Assembly (NCBI GenBank): GCA_003141955.1 | Contig: PLOC01000111.1 | Coordinates: 621 to 64,620 of the forward strand | DNA: 64,000 nucleotides | Direction of reading: 5' to 3' | From: Chloroflexota bacterium | GTDB taxonomy: Bacteria; Chloroflexota; Limnocylindria; Limnocylindrales; CSP1-4 | In this document: positions 26,802 through 35,679 of the stretch, piece by piece | How positions within the stretch are numbered: position 1 is the stretch's first letter | Layout: each line of letters starts with the position of its first letter | Position numbers and translations under genes: made by a program | The notes under the pieces: generated by a model | Databases searched by the model: none | The model's input: the letters and a program-made list of their open reading frames with translations, nothing else | What the model was told of the DNA's origin: nothing

Positions 26802-28028
26802 ATGACCATCGCGGATCGACTCGGGCCATTGCGCGCCGCGGCTGAGCATGAGCTGCGCGAGGACATCCTGCCGTATTGGGCGACCACGGCAGTCGATCGC
26901 AGGCAGGGCGGCTTCTTCGGAGCCGTCTCCGTCGACGGCCGGCCGGACCCGAGCGCCGGCAAGGGCGGCGTCCTGAACGCCCGCATCCTGTGGACCTTCT
27001 CGGCCGCGTTGCGCCGCCGGCCCGAGCCCCTCTATCGCGAGATGGCGGATCGGGCGTTCGACTACCTCCTGGAGCATTTCTGGGACCCGGAGCATTCGGG
27101 CCTGTACTGGGAGGTGGACCATCTCGGCCGAATGCTGCAGGGTCGAAAGCAGACCTACGGACAGGCCTTCGGCATCTACGCGCTGGTCGAGTACTTCCGG
27201 GCGACGGGTGTGCGCGACGCGCTCGATCGAGCCATGCGGCTCTTCGAAGACATCGAGACTCATGCGCTCGACCCCTCGAACGGCGGCTACTGGGAGGCGC
27301 GCGGGCGCGACTGGCAGCCGATCGACGACATCCGGCTGTCCGACCTGGACCTGAACGCGCCCTTCTCGATGAACAACCACGTCCACCTTCTCGAGGCCTA
27401 CACGACGCTGGCTCTTGTCTGCGAGGATCCGCGGCCACGGGCGCGGCTGCGGGCGCTGCTCGAGCTGATGCTGGACCGCATCCTCGACGCACAGAGCGGG
27501 CACTTAATCCTCTTCTTCGACGAGCACTGGCGGCCGATGTCGGGAGTGATCTCGTACGGCCACGACATCGAGACGAGCTGGCTGATCTGCGAAGCGGCCG
27601 GCGTGGTGGGCGACCCGACACTCACGTCCCGGGCCCAGGCGGCTGCCGTCAAGATGGCGGACGCCGTCCTGGCGGACGGCTACGACGCCGAGCTGGGCGG
27701 TGTGTACACGGAAAGGACGGCGGAGGGATACCTCAAGACGGACAAGGAATGGTGGCCGCAGGCCGAAGCTGTGGTGGGATACCTGAACGCCTACCAGATC
27801 TCGGGCCGAGAGGAGCACCTCGCTGCCGCCATCAAGACTTGGGACTTCATCGACGCCTTCGTGATCGATCGCCGCGACGGCGAGTGGTACACCTACGTCA
27901 GCCGCGAGGGCGTTGCCGCGCCGGGCCTGACCAAGGTCGACTTCTGGAAGTGCCCCTACCACGACGCCCGGGCCATGCTCGAGATCATGGAGCGAACGCA
28001 CCAGCTGGAGCCAGCCGGCTCGCGCTGA
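26802..28028 (+). CDS. AGE-family epimerase, probable cellobiose 2-epimerase
   Basis: 408 residues forming an (alpha/alpha)6 barrel of the N-acylglucosamine 2-epimerase family. Motifs typical of cellobiose 2-epimerases: FSMNNHVHLLEAYT near residue 187-200, ISYGHDIETSWL near 248 (catalytic His), DKEWWPQAEAVVGY near 308, and KVDFWKCPYHDARAMLEIME at 380-399 (second catalytic His). Such enzymes turn the reducing-end glucose of beta-1,4 disaccharides into mannose. The nearby Gfo/Idh/MocA oxidoreductase fits a sugar-use neighbourhood. Cytoplasmic, no signal peptide. Confidence 0.92.
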   Translation: MTIADRLGPLRAAAEHELREDILPYWATTAVDRRQGGFFGAVSVDGRPDPSAGKGGVLNARILWTFSAALRRRPEPLYREMADRAFDYLLEHFWDPEHSGLYWEVDHLGRMLQGRKQTYGQAFGIYALVEYFRATGVRDALDRAMRLFEDIETHALDPSNGGYWEARGRDWQPIDDIRLSDLDLNAPFSMNNHVHLLEAYTTLALVCEDPRPRARLRALLELMLDRILDAQSGHLILFFDEHWRPMSGVISYGHDIETSWLICEAAGVVGDPTLTSRAQAAAVKMADAVLADGYDAELGGVYTERTAEGYLKTDKEWWPQAEAVVGYLNAYQISGREEHLAAAIKTWDFIDAFVIDRRDGEWYTYVSREGVAAPGLTKVDFWKCPYHDARAMLEIMERTHQLEPAGSR

Positions 28029-28249
28029 GCCGCCATCATCCGAGCCGCCGGCGGAATAGGCCAATTCGTCCCTTGACCCGGGCGCGGTGCATGGAGGACG
28101 CTCAGGTCGGCGCCGGGCGCGCACGAATGGCGCACCCCGCCGAGGGTCGGGCGAAGCCGGGAGTGCAGAATAGGTTCTCCTGCGCCGATCCCTGAAATGG
28201 GGCGGAAAGTCCCCCCAGAGGGAGACTTCGTGGTGGCTCGTCGATCGGG

Positions 28250-28425
28250 CACGGCTGGCTGTGGTGGCCCCCGGCGTGAGGCGACTGCTCGTGTCGGGGC
28301 ACGCCGAATCGACCGTGCTGCCCGCCGGGCTCGCCGACGTCGGCGCGTCGTTCCTGCCCAAGCCGTTCACTCCCGAGCGCCTTGCGCGCAAGGTTCGCGA
28401 AGTCCTGGACGCCCCGGCCGGCTGA
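28250..28425 (+). pseudogene. Response-regulator receiver domain remnant
   Basis: One frame reads as the last third of a receiver domain: VRRLLVSGHAE, then ASFLPKPFTPERLARKVREV and a stop at 28425. These carry the conserved Ser/Thr switch region (VSGHAE) and the KP lysine pair of receiver domains such as those at the end of hybrid kinases. The phospho-acceptor half is missing, and no start or upstream kinase is present. It looks like a decayed fragment. Confidence 0.65.
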
Positions 28426-28485
28426 ACGGGCCGGTGAGACACTACCGGCGGAACGGCTGAGTTCCATGAGCGTCGGAGGTGCAGG

Positions 28486-29457
28486 ATGGCCGCCACACGT
28501 GTCGGGATCGTCGGGGCGGGCTGGATTGCCCGAGTACACCTGCGCGTTCTCTCGGGCTTCGACGACGTCCAGGTGGTGGGCATCTCGTCACGCAATCCGG
28601 ATTCGGCGGGCCCGTTGGCCGAGTCTGCCGGCGCGCGGGTCTATCCCGACTATCGGTCCATGCTCGATGCGGCCGAGCTCGATGCGGTCTTCGTATGCCT
28701 GCCACCGTATGCCCACGGTGAGCCCGAGCTGGCCGTCGTGGATCGCGGGATCGCCCTGTTCGCCGAGAAGCCGCTCGGCGTCGACGAACAGTGGCCGGCA
28801 CGGATCGCGAAGGCGATCCACGAGAAGGGCGTCGTGTCGTGCGTGGGCTATCAGTGGCGCTACCTCGAGGTCGTCGATCGGGCCCGCGAGCTCCTCGAGA
28901 GCCGGCCGCCCCAGCTGGTCGTCGGCTCCTGGCTGGGCGAAACGCCCGGCGCCGCCTGGTGGATTCGAAAGGACCAATCGGGCGGTCAGATAGTGGAGCA
29001 GGCGACCCACATCTTCGATCTGGCGCGATATCTCGCGGGCGAGATGGAGCCCATCGCCGCCGCAGGCCGCCGGGTTCCGCGGCCGGCTTATCCGGACAGC
29101 GACATCCTCGACGTCACCGAGACCTCAGTGCGCTTTGCGTCGGGTGCCATCGGTTCCTTCTCGACAACTTCTCTACTTGCCGCGGCGCACCGGGTCGAAC
29201 TCGAGGCAGTCTCCGACGGAATGGCCCTGACGCTGGAGGTACTCAACCACCGGCTCCTCGTGCGGCGAGGCTCGGAGAAGACCACGTTTGCGCCGCCGTC
29301 CGTTTTCGACACGCCTTACGAGCTGCAGAATCGGGCGTTCATCGATGCGGTCCAGGGGAAGCCCAACAGGATCCGCTCGTCGTATGACGATGCCCTGCTG
29401 ACGCACCACCTGACGCTCGCAGCGTCGCGGCTCGCGAACGAGGCAGCCTCGGTTTGA
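28486..29457 (+). CDS. Gfo/Idh/MocA-family oxidoreductase
   Basis: 323 residues from the ATG at 28486, with GGAGGTGCAGG upstream. The N-terminal Rossmann domain has VGIVGAGWIARVH (NAD(P) binding), DAVFVCLPPYAH, and AEKPLG with the catalytic-site lysine near residue 94. The C-terminal alpha/beta domain carries GGQIVEQATHIFDLARYL, where His of the catalytic Lys/Asp/His set lies. The family oxidises or reduces sugars, inositols and related polyols. The substrate is unknown. It begins 61 nt after the receiver remnant. Confidence 0.9.
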   Translation: MAATRVGIVGAGWIARVHLRVLSGFDDVQVVGISSRNPDSAGPLAESAGARVYPDYRSMLDAAELDAVFVCLPPYAHGEPELAVVDRGIALFAEKPLGVDEQWPARIAKAIHEKGVVSCVGYQWRYLEVVDRARELLESRPPQLVVGSWLGETPGAAWWIRKDQSGGQIVEQATHIFDLARYLAGEMEPIAAAGRRVPRPAYPDSDILDVTETSVRFASGAIGSFSTTSLLAAAHRVELEAVSDGMALTLEVLNHRLLVRRGSEKTTFAPPSVFDTPYELQNRAFIDAVQGKPNRIRSSYDDALLTHHLTLAASRLANEAASV

Positions 29458-29503
29458 GCGTGGGCGCGGCGGGGCAGCCCGCGGCGAGGGCAGGAACCGT
29501 CCC

Positions 29504-29941
29504 CTACTCCATCGGTTCGAGCAAGAACACCGGGATCTGGCGCTCAGTCTTCGCCTGGTAATTCGCGTAGTCGGGCCAGGCCTCGACCGCGCGCTTCCAC
29601 CAGACGGCCTTCTCGTCACCCGTGACCTCGCGCGCGGTGTAGTCGCGTTTGGCCGCTCGATCCTGCAACTCGACGTGGGGGTTCTTCTTCAGGTTGTAGT
29701 ACCAGACCGGGTTCTTCGGGGCGCCGCCGAGTGACGCCACCACCGCGTAGACGCCGCCGCGTTCGACGCGCATCAGAGCCGTCTTGCGGAGCTTGCCGGT
29801 CTTCGCGCCGACCGAGGTCAGCACGATCACGGGCATGCCGCGAAGATCGCTGCCCTCCTCGCCGTTCGTCGCCTCGTAGAGTTCAACCTGCTTGCGCGAC
29901 CATGCGGATGTGCCCGGTTCGTATTCTCCAGTGAGTGGCAT
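29504..29941 (-). CDS. Deazaflavin (F420)-dependent nitroreductase family protein
   Basis: 145 residues with the split-barrel nitroreductase pattern of the DDN/DUF385 family: [20 protein letters not shown] (cofactor-phosphate contact), [20 protein letters not shown] and NPHVELQD. Family members use coenzyme F420, which is inferred from family and not visible here. GAGGCAGGGAAAC precedes the ATG. Convergent with the oxidoreductase gene. Confidence 0.88.
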   Translation of the reverse strand: MPLTGEYEPGTSAWSRKQVELYEATNGEEGSDLRGMPVIVLTSVGAKTGKLRKTALMRVERGGVYAVVASLGGAPKNPVWYYNLKKNPHVELQDRAAKRDYTAREVTGDEKAVWWKRAVEAWPDYANYQAKTERQIPVFLLEPME

Positions 29942-30153
29942 GTTTCCCTGCCTCTGGTGTTCTGGCGCCGGTTTCCAGGGTAACGCGCATGGCTGCGTGC
30001 CGCTGCCCCTCTGCCTAACGGCCCGGCCCTTGACCGCCGACTTGCGTCCGACGTAATTGGAGAGTCAAACCAAACGAAGATGCTGATCCGGTTCGATCCG
30101 GCCGGCAGCGAGCCGATCGCCTGACGCCGTGTCCCCGGCCGGGCGTCGGCACC

Positions 30154-30960
30154 TCAGCCGGAGGTTCCACCGGCCAGCCGCGATGATGCCGGCCGCCCGG
30201 CTCGCCTGAAAACCACCGCGAGCAGCACACCCGTGACGATCAAGACGATCCAGTCGATTGACAGGACCGCCACCTCGAACCCGACGATGTCGCTGCCCGC
30301 GAAGTACAGGCCCAGGAACATCCCGACCGCCAGGACGAAGCCGGCCACGAAGATCCACCTGATGGATCGTTCGACCCGGCCGCCTTCGAACGCCGGCGCT
30401 GCGAACAGGAACGCGACGGCCATCGCCAGGTACCCGAGACTCTCGAGCGCCACGAACAGCCCGTCGGGGTTGTACATCGTGAACAGCGAGAGACCCTCGG
30501 TCTGTCCGCTTCGGAGACTCGGGGCGATGACGGTGAACTGGATGAAGTAGTCGATCGCGACAATGGGTGCGTAGACCAGGGCGAACGACAGCCCGAGGCG
30601 ACCGAACAGCTTCCTGCCCTCGCTCGCGTAGGCGTCGATGCAGGCCATGAGCACCACGAACGTCGGCACCAACAGGAGCGCCGGAACGATCCAGATGTAG
30701 TCCCCCGGGAAGAACGAGCCCGCATCCAGGTAGGGATAGGCGATGCAGTCTGACGGGCAGAAGGGGCCGCCCCTCGCGGGCGTCACGAACCCGATAGCCA
30801 ACGCCGTCGCGCTCAGGACCACGGTCAAGATCGCCGCCCAGAACCCGAGCCGGCAAACGGTTGCGCTGAGGGTCGACACCGGTACTTGTGTTGCGACCGA
30901 CTGTCTCCCGGCCTCCGATTGCATGGCTGCGCCCTCGGGTCGACTCGTCATTGTCCCCAC
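30154..30960 (-). CDS. Multi-pass membrane protein, unknown function
   Basis: 268 residues with about seven hydrophobic segments, beginning at residue 38 (FWAAILTVVLSATALAIGFV). A periplasmic loop between the first two holds two cysteines (GPFCPSDCIAYPYLDAG), which could pair. Later segments include YIWIVPALLLVPTFVVLMA, ALVYAPIVAIDYFIQFTVI and IVLIVTGVLLAVVFRRAG. No transporter or enzyme motif is evident. Start choice among ATG codons in the first 15 residues is open. Divergent from the MFS gene. Confidence 0.7.
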   Translation of the reverse strand: MGTMTSRPEGAAMQSEAGRQSVATQVPVSTLSATVCRLGFWAAILTVVLSATALAIGFVTPARGGPFCPSDCIAYPYLDAGSFFPGDYIWIVPALLLVPTFVVLMACIDAYASEGRKLFGRLGLSFALVYAPIVAIDYFIQFTVIAPSLRSGQTEGLSLFTMYNPDGLFVALESLGYLAMAVAFLFAAPAFEGGRVERSIRWIFVAGFVLAVGMFLGLYFAGSDIVGFEVAVLSIDWIVLIVTGVLLAVVFRRAGRPASSRLAGGTSG

Positions 30961-31286
30961 TCCCTTCCCGTACGGCCTGGTGCCCAGGCGTGCTCAGCTA
31001 TCGGTCGGTCGGTCGGTCGGTCGGGACGAGTTTAGGCTCGACACACAGCTCGCTTGGGGCGCGATCGGACAGGCACCAGTCCCCACTCGGCTGCTGGCGG
31101 GTTCCCTCGATGGGTCCTCGACTCGGGAAGCTCGTCCTGGGGCTGAGCACGGCCGGTCACGGCAGGCACCGATCAGGGGTTCGGGAAGGAGAATGTCTCG
31201 GCCTCGGACTAGGGATACCATGCGCTCGCTGAACGCTCAGTGGCTATGGGTTTTCAATGCCGACCACATCCCCGGAGACAGCGACG
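30961..31286. promoter_or_regulatory. Divergent intergenic region with TCGG repeat and a possible leader ORF
   Basis: 326 nt. It contains six uninterrupted TCGG units (31001-31024). An ATG at 31193 follows GGGAAGGAGA and opens a 40-codon frame that ends at 31315, past the start of the MFS gene. No clear promoter boxes were identified. Confidence 0.4.
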
Positions 31287-32711
31287 ATGAACGTGCTGGC
31301 GGCTGCCCCTCCTGAGAGTGGCGGCATCGCGGTGCTGCGAAACCGGCCGTTCTTGCTGTTGTGGTTGGCTCAGCTGTCGACCCAGGTCGGCGGCAACATG
31401 GTCATGCTCGGCTTGCTCTTCATCATCTCGTCCAACTACAGCGGTTCGACCATCGCTATTAGCATTCTTCTGCTGTGCTTCCTTGCTCCGGCCATCATCT
31501 TCTCGGCCGTCGCCGGCGTCTTCGTGGACCGAGCAAACAAGCGCTACACGTTGTTTGTCACGAACGTGCTCCGCGGAGCGGCTTTCGTCCTGGTCTTCCT
31601 GGTCAGCAGCAATCTGCTCTTGCTGTACCTGCTGATGATCCTGGTTTCGACCGTGACGACCTTCTTTGGCCCGGCGGAAGCTTCGATGATTCCTTTCCTT
31701 GTCCCGAGGTCACAGCTACTGGCGGCCAATGGTCTCTTCGCCCTGACGACCAACGCGGCGTTTGCCCTGGGCTTCGCGTTGTTCGGACCGTTCGTTATCG
31801 CCATCGCCGGCCCACAGGTACTGATCCTGATAGTCGCCGCTCTCTACTTCGTCGCTGCCGTCTTCTGCTGGATTCTGCCGTCGTCGCTGCCGTCACCGCC
31901 ATTGCTGCCGTCGTCCCTGCCGTCGTCCCTGCCGTTCTCGCTTCCGTCGTCCCTGCCAATTGAAGTGTCCGCAGTCGCGTCTGGCCATGCGGTCGTGGTC
32001 GCGGGGCGGGCGGCCAAGAGCACATTCGGGCAACTGGTCGAGGGGATCGCATACATCCGCGAGCATCGCAATGTGGGCTGGTCGCTGTCCTACATGGGAA
32101 TCACCGGAGCGCTGATCGGCGTCCTCGCCGTGCTCGGCCCCGACTTTGCCAAGACGTCCTTGGGACTTGGAGACGACGGCTTAGTTGTGGTCGTCCTGCC
32201 TCTTGGTCTGGGCATCGTCACCGGCGTTCTGGCCATCAACGCCTACGGTCACTACTTCCCCCGGCGGCGGGTAATCGAGGCGGGATTGATCGTCCTCGGT
32301 CTCCTGCTCGCCCTGCTCTCATATGCTGGCTCTATCTCGCACTTCCTCAATGCCCAAGTAGGTGCGGTCGCCGAGGCCCATGGTTTGCAGGATATCGGTC
32401 AGGTTATCTCGCTTCTCTCGATGGTTATCGCCATCGCCTTTGTCGCGGGCATCTGCTACGCCATCGTCGCCATCTCCGCTCAAACCCAACTCCAGGAGGA
32501 ACTGCCGGAGGACGTCCGAGGCCGTGTTTTTGGCATCCTCAATATGCTCGTGTCTGTCTCGAGCTTGCTGCCGATCATGGTGGTGGGGCCTGCCGCGGAC
32601 CTGGTGGGAGCCTCCGTGATCCTGCTCGTGGTTTCGCTCGTCGTTTGCGCTTGGGGATTGACCAGCGTCATTCGCCGGGGACGGTTGCGGCCCGTGGGGA
32701 TGCCCGCCTGA
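31287..32711 (+). CDS. MFS transporter (MFS_3-like exporter) with repeat-expanded loop
   Basis: 474 residues from the ATG at 31287, preferred over the ATG at 31257 because GGAGACAGCGACG precedes it. About twelve hydrophobic segments in two halves, with the family motifs VAGVFVDRANKRY between helices 2 and 3 and LPEDVRGRVFGI between helices 10 and 11. The layout matches the enterobactin-exporter-like MFS_3 group. The loop between the halves (about residues 195-228) is almost entirely a Pro/Ser/Leu repeat built from LPSS units. The substrate is unknown. Base composition is lower in GC than its neighbours. Confidence 0.9.
   Translation: MNVLAAAPPESGGIAVLRNRPFLLLWLAQLSTQVGGNMVMLGLLFIISSNYSGSTIAISILLLCFLAPAIIFSAVAGVFVDRANKRYTLFVTNVLRGAAFVLVFLVSSNLLLLYLLMILVSTVTTFFGPAEASMIPFLVPRSQLLAANGLFALTTNAAFALGFALFGPFVIAIAGPQVLILIVAALYFVAAVFCWILPSSLPSPPLLPSSLPSSLPFSLPSSLPIEVSAVASGHAVVVAGRAAKSTFGQLVEGIAYIREHRNVGWSLSYMGITGALIGVLAVLGPDFAKTSLGLGDDGLVVVVLPLGLGIVTGVLAINAYGHYFPRRRVIEAGLIVLGLLLALLSYAGSISHFLNAQVGAVAEAHGLQDIGQVISLLSMVIAIAFVAGICYAIVAISAQTQLQEELPEDVRGRVFGILNMLVSVSSLLPIMVVGPAADLVGASVILLVVSLVVCAWGLTSVIRRGRLRPVGMPA
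31873..31960 (+). repeat. Tandem PSSL-coding minisatellite
   Basis: About seven imperfect 12-nt units of the type CCGTCGTCCCTG inside the MFS gene, coding (P)SSLP repeats in the central cytoplasmic loop. All units keep frame. Confidence 0.85.
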
Positions 32712-32829
32712 GGCCTGGCCACCCAGCTGCTGCGCCGCGTGGCCGTGCACCGTAGAAGTGAGGCGCGGGCGCGTCAACCCCTTCCCCGACCAGACCTCCG
32801 GGCGACAGCCCTCGCGATCAGAGCCTCAA

Positions 32830-32861
32830 CCCTCTCCGACTTCCAACAGGGGAGGGGTTTT
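32830..32861 (+). terminator. Rho-independent terminator after the MFS gene
   Basis: CCCTCTCC and GGGGAGGG pair over 8 bp with an 11-nt loop, followed by GTTTT. It lies 119 nt beyond the MFS stop and separates it from the next small gene. Confidence 0.78.
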
Positions 32862-32955
32862 CATCCTCGCGGCCCGGCCCGATCCAGCCCAGACTCAGGG
32901 AACGGCATGAGGATCCATGCCTGGTTTGGGCATGCGCGGCTAGTGGAGAACTGAG

Positions 32956-33312
32956 ATGACCGATCAGCACACCAAAGGCGACGCGGCTGGCGGGTTCGCG
33001 ACAAAGGCGCAGGAGGGTGCCGCTGCGGCGCTGGCGGGTGCCCGGGCTACCGCTGACGAGGTGGGGGCCCGCCTGCCCGGCATCGCGTCGGCCGGCGCCG
33101 AAGGAGCTTCCCAGTCCGTGAGAATGCTCCAGGAGTTGTCCGATCCGAGGCTCGAGCTTCTGGTCGCATTCTCCCTGGGTGTCGGGGCAGGTCTCTGGAT
33201 GGCCGGTGCGCCGCGTCTTGTCACTCTGGCGGCGTTGTCTCCTGCGCTGCTGGTCGGAGTGGCAATCGCCTCGCGCAAGCAGAGCAATCCGGGCCGTGGT
33301 CCGCGCCGCTAG
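32956..33312 (+). CDS. Small membrane protein, unknown
   Basis: 118 residues. The N-terminal half is an Ala/Gly-rich helical stretch (AAAALAGARATADEVGARLP). Two hydrophobic segments near residues 68-100 (LLVAFSLGVGAGLWMAGAP and LVTLAALSPALLVGVAIA) and a basic tail follow. It sits 44 nt before the AI-2E-type permease and may be its partner. No family recognised. Confidence 0.65.
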   Translation: MTDQHTKGDAAGGFATKAQEGAAAALAGARATADEVGARLPGIASAGAEGASQSVRMLQELSDPRLELLVAFSLGVGAGLWMAGAPRLVTLAALSPALLVGVAIASRKQSNPGRGPRR

Positions 33313-33356
33313 CACCCGATGGGCGCGGCCGGCCACGGTGCCGCAGAGGCCCAGCC

Positions 33357-34673
33357 ATGACTGAACACCGTCCGCTTCTGAACGCCCCCTCTCGCCAGAC
33401 CCCCGGCCAAGCCAAGAACCCGGCTCCCAAGCTTCGCCTGGCTGCTCTTCGTTCGATCAATCTGCGTCCGGCCAACAGCCTCCGTCGCCTGGCGACGATC
33501 TTCTTTGCGACCGGATCGACCGTCTTCATTCTCCTTATCATCCAGCAAGCCGTGGCGGTCCTTGGCGCCTTCAGCGAGATCTTCATGATCTGCTTTCTGG
33601 CCTGGCTGTTGGCCTTCGTGGTCAGCCCCCTCGTCGACTGGGCAGCTGGTCGTTTCAACATGGGACGGAGCAAGGCGGTCGGCTTGGTCTATGGTTGCGT
33701 GGCGCTCACCCTTATCGGGTTTATTCTCATTGCCGCCTCGATCGGGATGACTGAGGCGACGAATCTGGTAAGCAGAACGGACCAGGCCACGGCGACCATT
33801 AGCGGCAGTCTGGTCTCGCTCCAGCAACGTTTGGGAATCGGCACCAAGACGATCGACTTAGCCGCCCTCTTCCGTCAGGGAGAGGCCAGAATCCTGCCCG
33901 AGATCAACACCATTCTGGCAGATCAATCTGGGGCCATCGCCGGGACCGTCATGTCGGTTGTCGGTGCACTCTCAATCATCCTGGTGCTGTCGGTCTTCAT
34001 AGTCTCTGATGCTTCCGGCTTGCAGGCTGAATGGCGCAGGGTGATTCCAAATCGTTTCGAGACCCAGCTCGATCTTTTCGATCGCTCGGTTGGTCGAGCC
34101 TTCAGGGGGTTTCTCTGGATGCAGGTCATCCTCATGGTCATTCAGGTCGTGCTGACGCTCGTTGTCGGTCTGGTGTTTGGCCTGCCGTACCTGTTCCTCA
34201 TCTGTCTCTTTGCTGCGTTGTGTATGCCGATCCCATTCGTCGGCTCCGCTTTGGCTCTGGCTCCGCCGATCTTCATCGCCGCCGCTTTCGTTCCCGGCGC
34301 AGTTGTCCCGGTCGCCGTTGTGCTCTTTGTCGGACAGGCGGTCATCATGCATCTCGTCACGCCTCGACTGATGAAGAGAACTTCTGGGGTGCATCCAATC
34401 GTCACCATCGTCTCCGTTCTGATCGGAGCGCAGGTGGCGGGGATCTGGGGTGCTGTCTTCGGACTGCCGGTGGCGGCAGTTATCTCGATCCTGGCCAGCT
34501 ATGTCATCAATGTGCAAGCTGTTCAAGAAGTCGAGGGTGTTGACCTCGGCACGGTCACCGCCGCGATCCGAGCGGCCTACCCGGAGGCTACCCCGGAAGA
34601 GGTCCTGGCCGAGGCGGCCGACCAAGCTGAGGCCATCTATGCCACTCAGCGCGAGGAGAGAATCATCGCATAG
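33357..34673 (+). CDS. AI-2E family transporter
   Basis: 438 residues with about eight hydrophobic segments and the pattern of the AI-2E (TqsA/PerM-like) permease family: an N-terminal pair of helices ending FLAWLLAFVVSPLVDW, a large extracytoplasmic segment with TISGSLVSLQQRLGIG, then GRAFRGFLWMQVILMVIQ, PFVGSALALAPPIFIAA, GQAVIMHLVTPRLMKRTSGV and a final GIWGAVFGLPVAAVISILASY. The family name comes from autoinducer-2 export, but many members have other substrates. The C-terminal 45 residues are an acidic helical cytoplasmic tail. Confidence 0.9.
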   Translation: MTEHRPLLNAPSRQTPGQAKNPAPKLRLAALRSINLRPANSLRRLATIFFATGSTVFILLIIQQAVAVLGAFSEIFMICFLAWLLAFVVSPLVDWAAGRFNMGRSKAVGLVYGCVALTLIGFILIAASIGMTEATNLVSRTDQATATISGSLVSLQQRLGIGTKTIDLAALFRQGEARILPEINTILADQSGAIAGTVMSVVGALSIILVLSVFIVSDASGLQAEWRRVIPNRFETQLDLFDRSVGRAFRGFLWMQVILMVIQVVLTLVVGLVFGLPYLFLICLFAALCMPIPFVGSALALAPPIFIAAAFVPGAVVPVAVVLFVGQAVIMHLVTPRLMKRTSGVHPIVTIVSVLIGAQVAGIWGAVFGLPVAAVISILASYVINVQAVQEVEGVDLGTVTAAIRAAYPEATPEEVLAEAADQAEAIYATQREERIIA

Positions 34674-34771
34674 GTATCTCTCTTGTGCGCTCGGGCTTGG
34701 AGAACGCGGCCCTTGTGAAACGACGACCTCAGAGCCTTAGCATCGCCGCAAGGGAGTAGAGTGCGGTCAGG

Positions 34772-35566
34772 ATGCGGGAAATGCCTGCGGTCTTGCACGT
34801 TCGCCGTCTTGCCCGGGGGGCAGCCGTCGTTCTCCTCTTGGGGTCCGTAGCGGCCTGTAGCGCCACCGGCAAGACGCTTAACGGCGTCCTGGCATCTGCT
34901 GCGGCCTCTGCCGAGCCTACCCTGGCGCCGACGCCGACTCCGACACCGACGCCGACACCGACGCCGATGTCGACCGTGGACAGCTTCGAGGCCAGGATCG
35001 CGACCAGCGACTTCCAGGCGCAAGGACCCGTGGTCGGGTCAATTGCGGTGACCACGATCTTCGGCTCAACCTCAGGCTCGGTCACGGGAACGTTCAAGGT
35101 CAAAGGCGCAGACAGTGACGTCTCGATTGCCTCGAAGATCCTGGGCATTACGAACACGAACGACAGCATCGTCGTCGGCGACGCGGCGTACTCGCGGACG
35201 AACGGAGGCCAATGGACCGAGGCGCCAGCCTCAGGAAAGACGCTTCAAGGCTTTGTGGGCAGCGGCATCGTCCTCATCGACGAGGGCGTGGAGCCCAAAT
35301 TCGACAAAGAGCTTCACGAGCTCATCGTTGCGAACATGGCGGGCGTAGACCTCTCTGCGTTCGGCATCACGGCCGGTGCCGGTCAGGAAAACCTCACCGT
35401 CAGCAGTTTGTCCTTCTGGGCAGAGGAGGACGGGACTCCGGCCGGCATGACCATCCAGGCGTCTCTCGATCAGAAGATCTTCAACACGCCGTCCCATGAG
35501 ACGGTGACGCTGGACATCAGCATCGACACGCTGTCAGGCGTTTTGATCACGGCACCAACGAGTTAG
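34772..35566 (+). CDS. Secreted lipoprotein, LppX/LprG-like
   Basis: 264 residues. The signal peptide ends in the lipobox GSVAAC (C near residue 29), followed by a spacer with a run of Pro-Thr repeats (residues 49-63). The mature domain has alternating strands (GSVTGTFKVKGADSDVSIAS, ITNTNDSIVVGDAAYSR, WTEAPAS) resembling the LppX/LprAFG lipoprotein fold, in which GDAAYSR...WTE is a common element. Such proteins carry lipids or glycolipids in actinobacteria. Here the role is inferred. It is 98 nt after the AI-2E gene. Confidence 0.75.
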   Translation: MREMPAVLHVRRLARGAAVVLLLGSVAACSATGKTLNGVLASAAASAEPTLAPTPTPTPTPTPTPMSTVDSFEARIATSDFQAQGPVVGSIAVTTIFGSTSGSVTGTFKVKGADSDVSIASKILGITNTNDSIVVGDAAYSRTNGGQWTEAPASGKTLQGFVGSGIVLIDEGVEPKFDKELHELIVANMAGVDLSAFGITAGAGQENLTVSSLSFWAEEDGTPAGMTIQASLDQKIFNTPSHETVTLDISIDTLSGVLITAPTS

Positions 35567-35679
35567 GCCCCACCCGGCCGTGCGGTGATTCGCCGGCCTC
35601 GAACCGCGGACCGGCCGCCGGCCGACTGCGCGGGCTCACGAACGGGGCCGGTTCAGGCCCAGAGCGCGCTGATTGGGGC

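Noticed and set aside
31001-31024. TCGG units considered as a CRISPR-like or attachment-site repeat
   Set aside because: Only a 4-nt period without spacers, so it is a plain microsatellite. No CRISPR array was seen anywhere in the window.
34925-34971. ACGCCGAC-type tandem units in the lipoprotein gene
   Set aside because: They simply code the Pro-Thr spacer common after lipoboxes and need no separate explanation.
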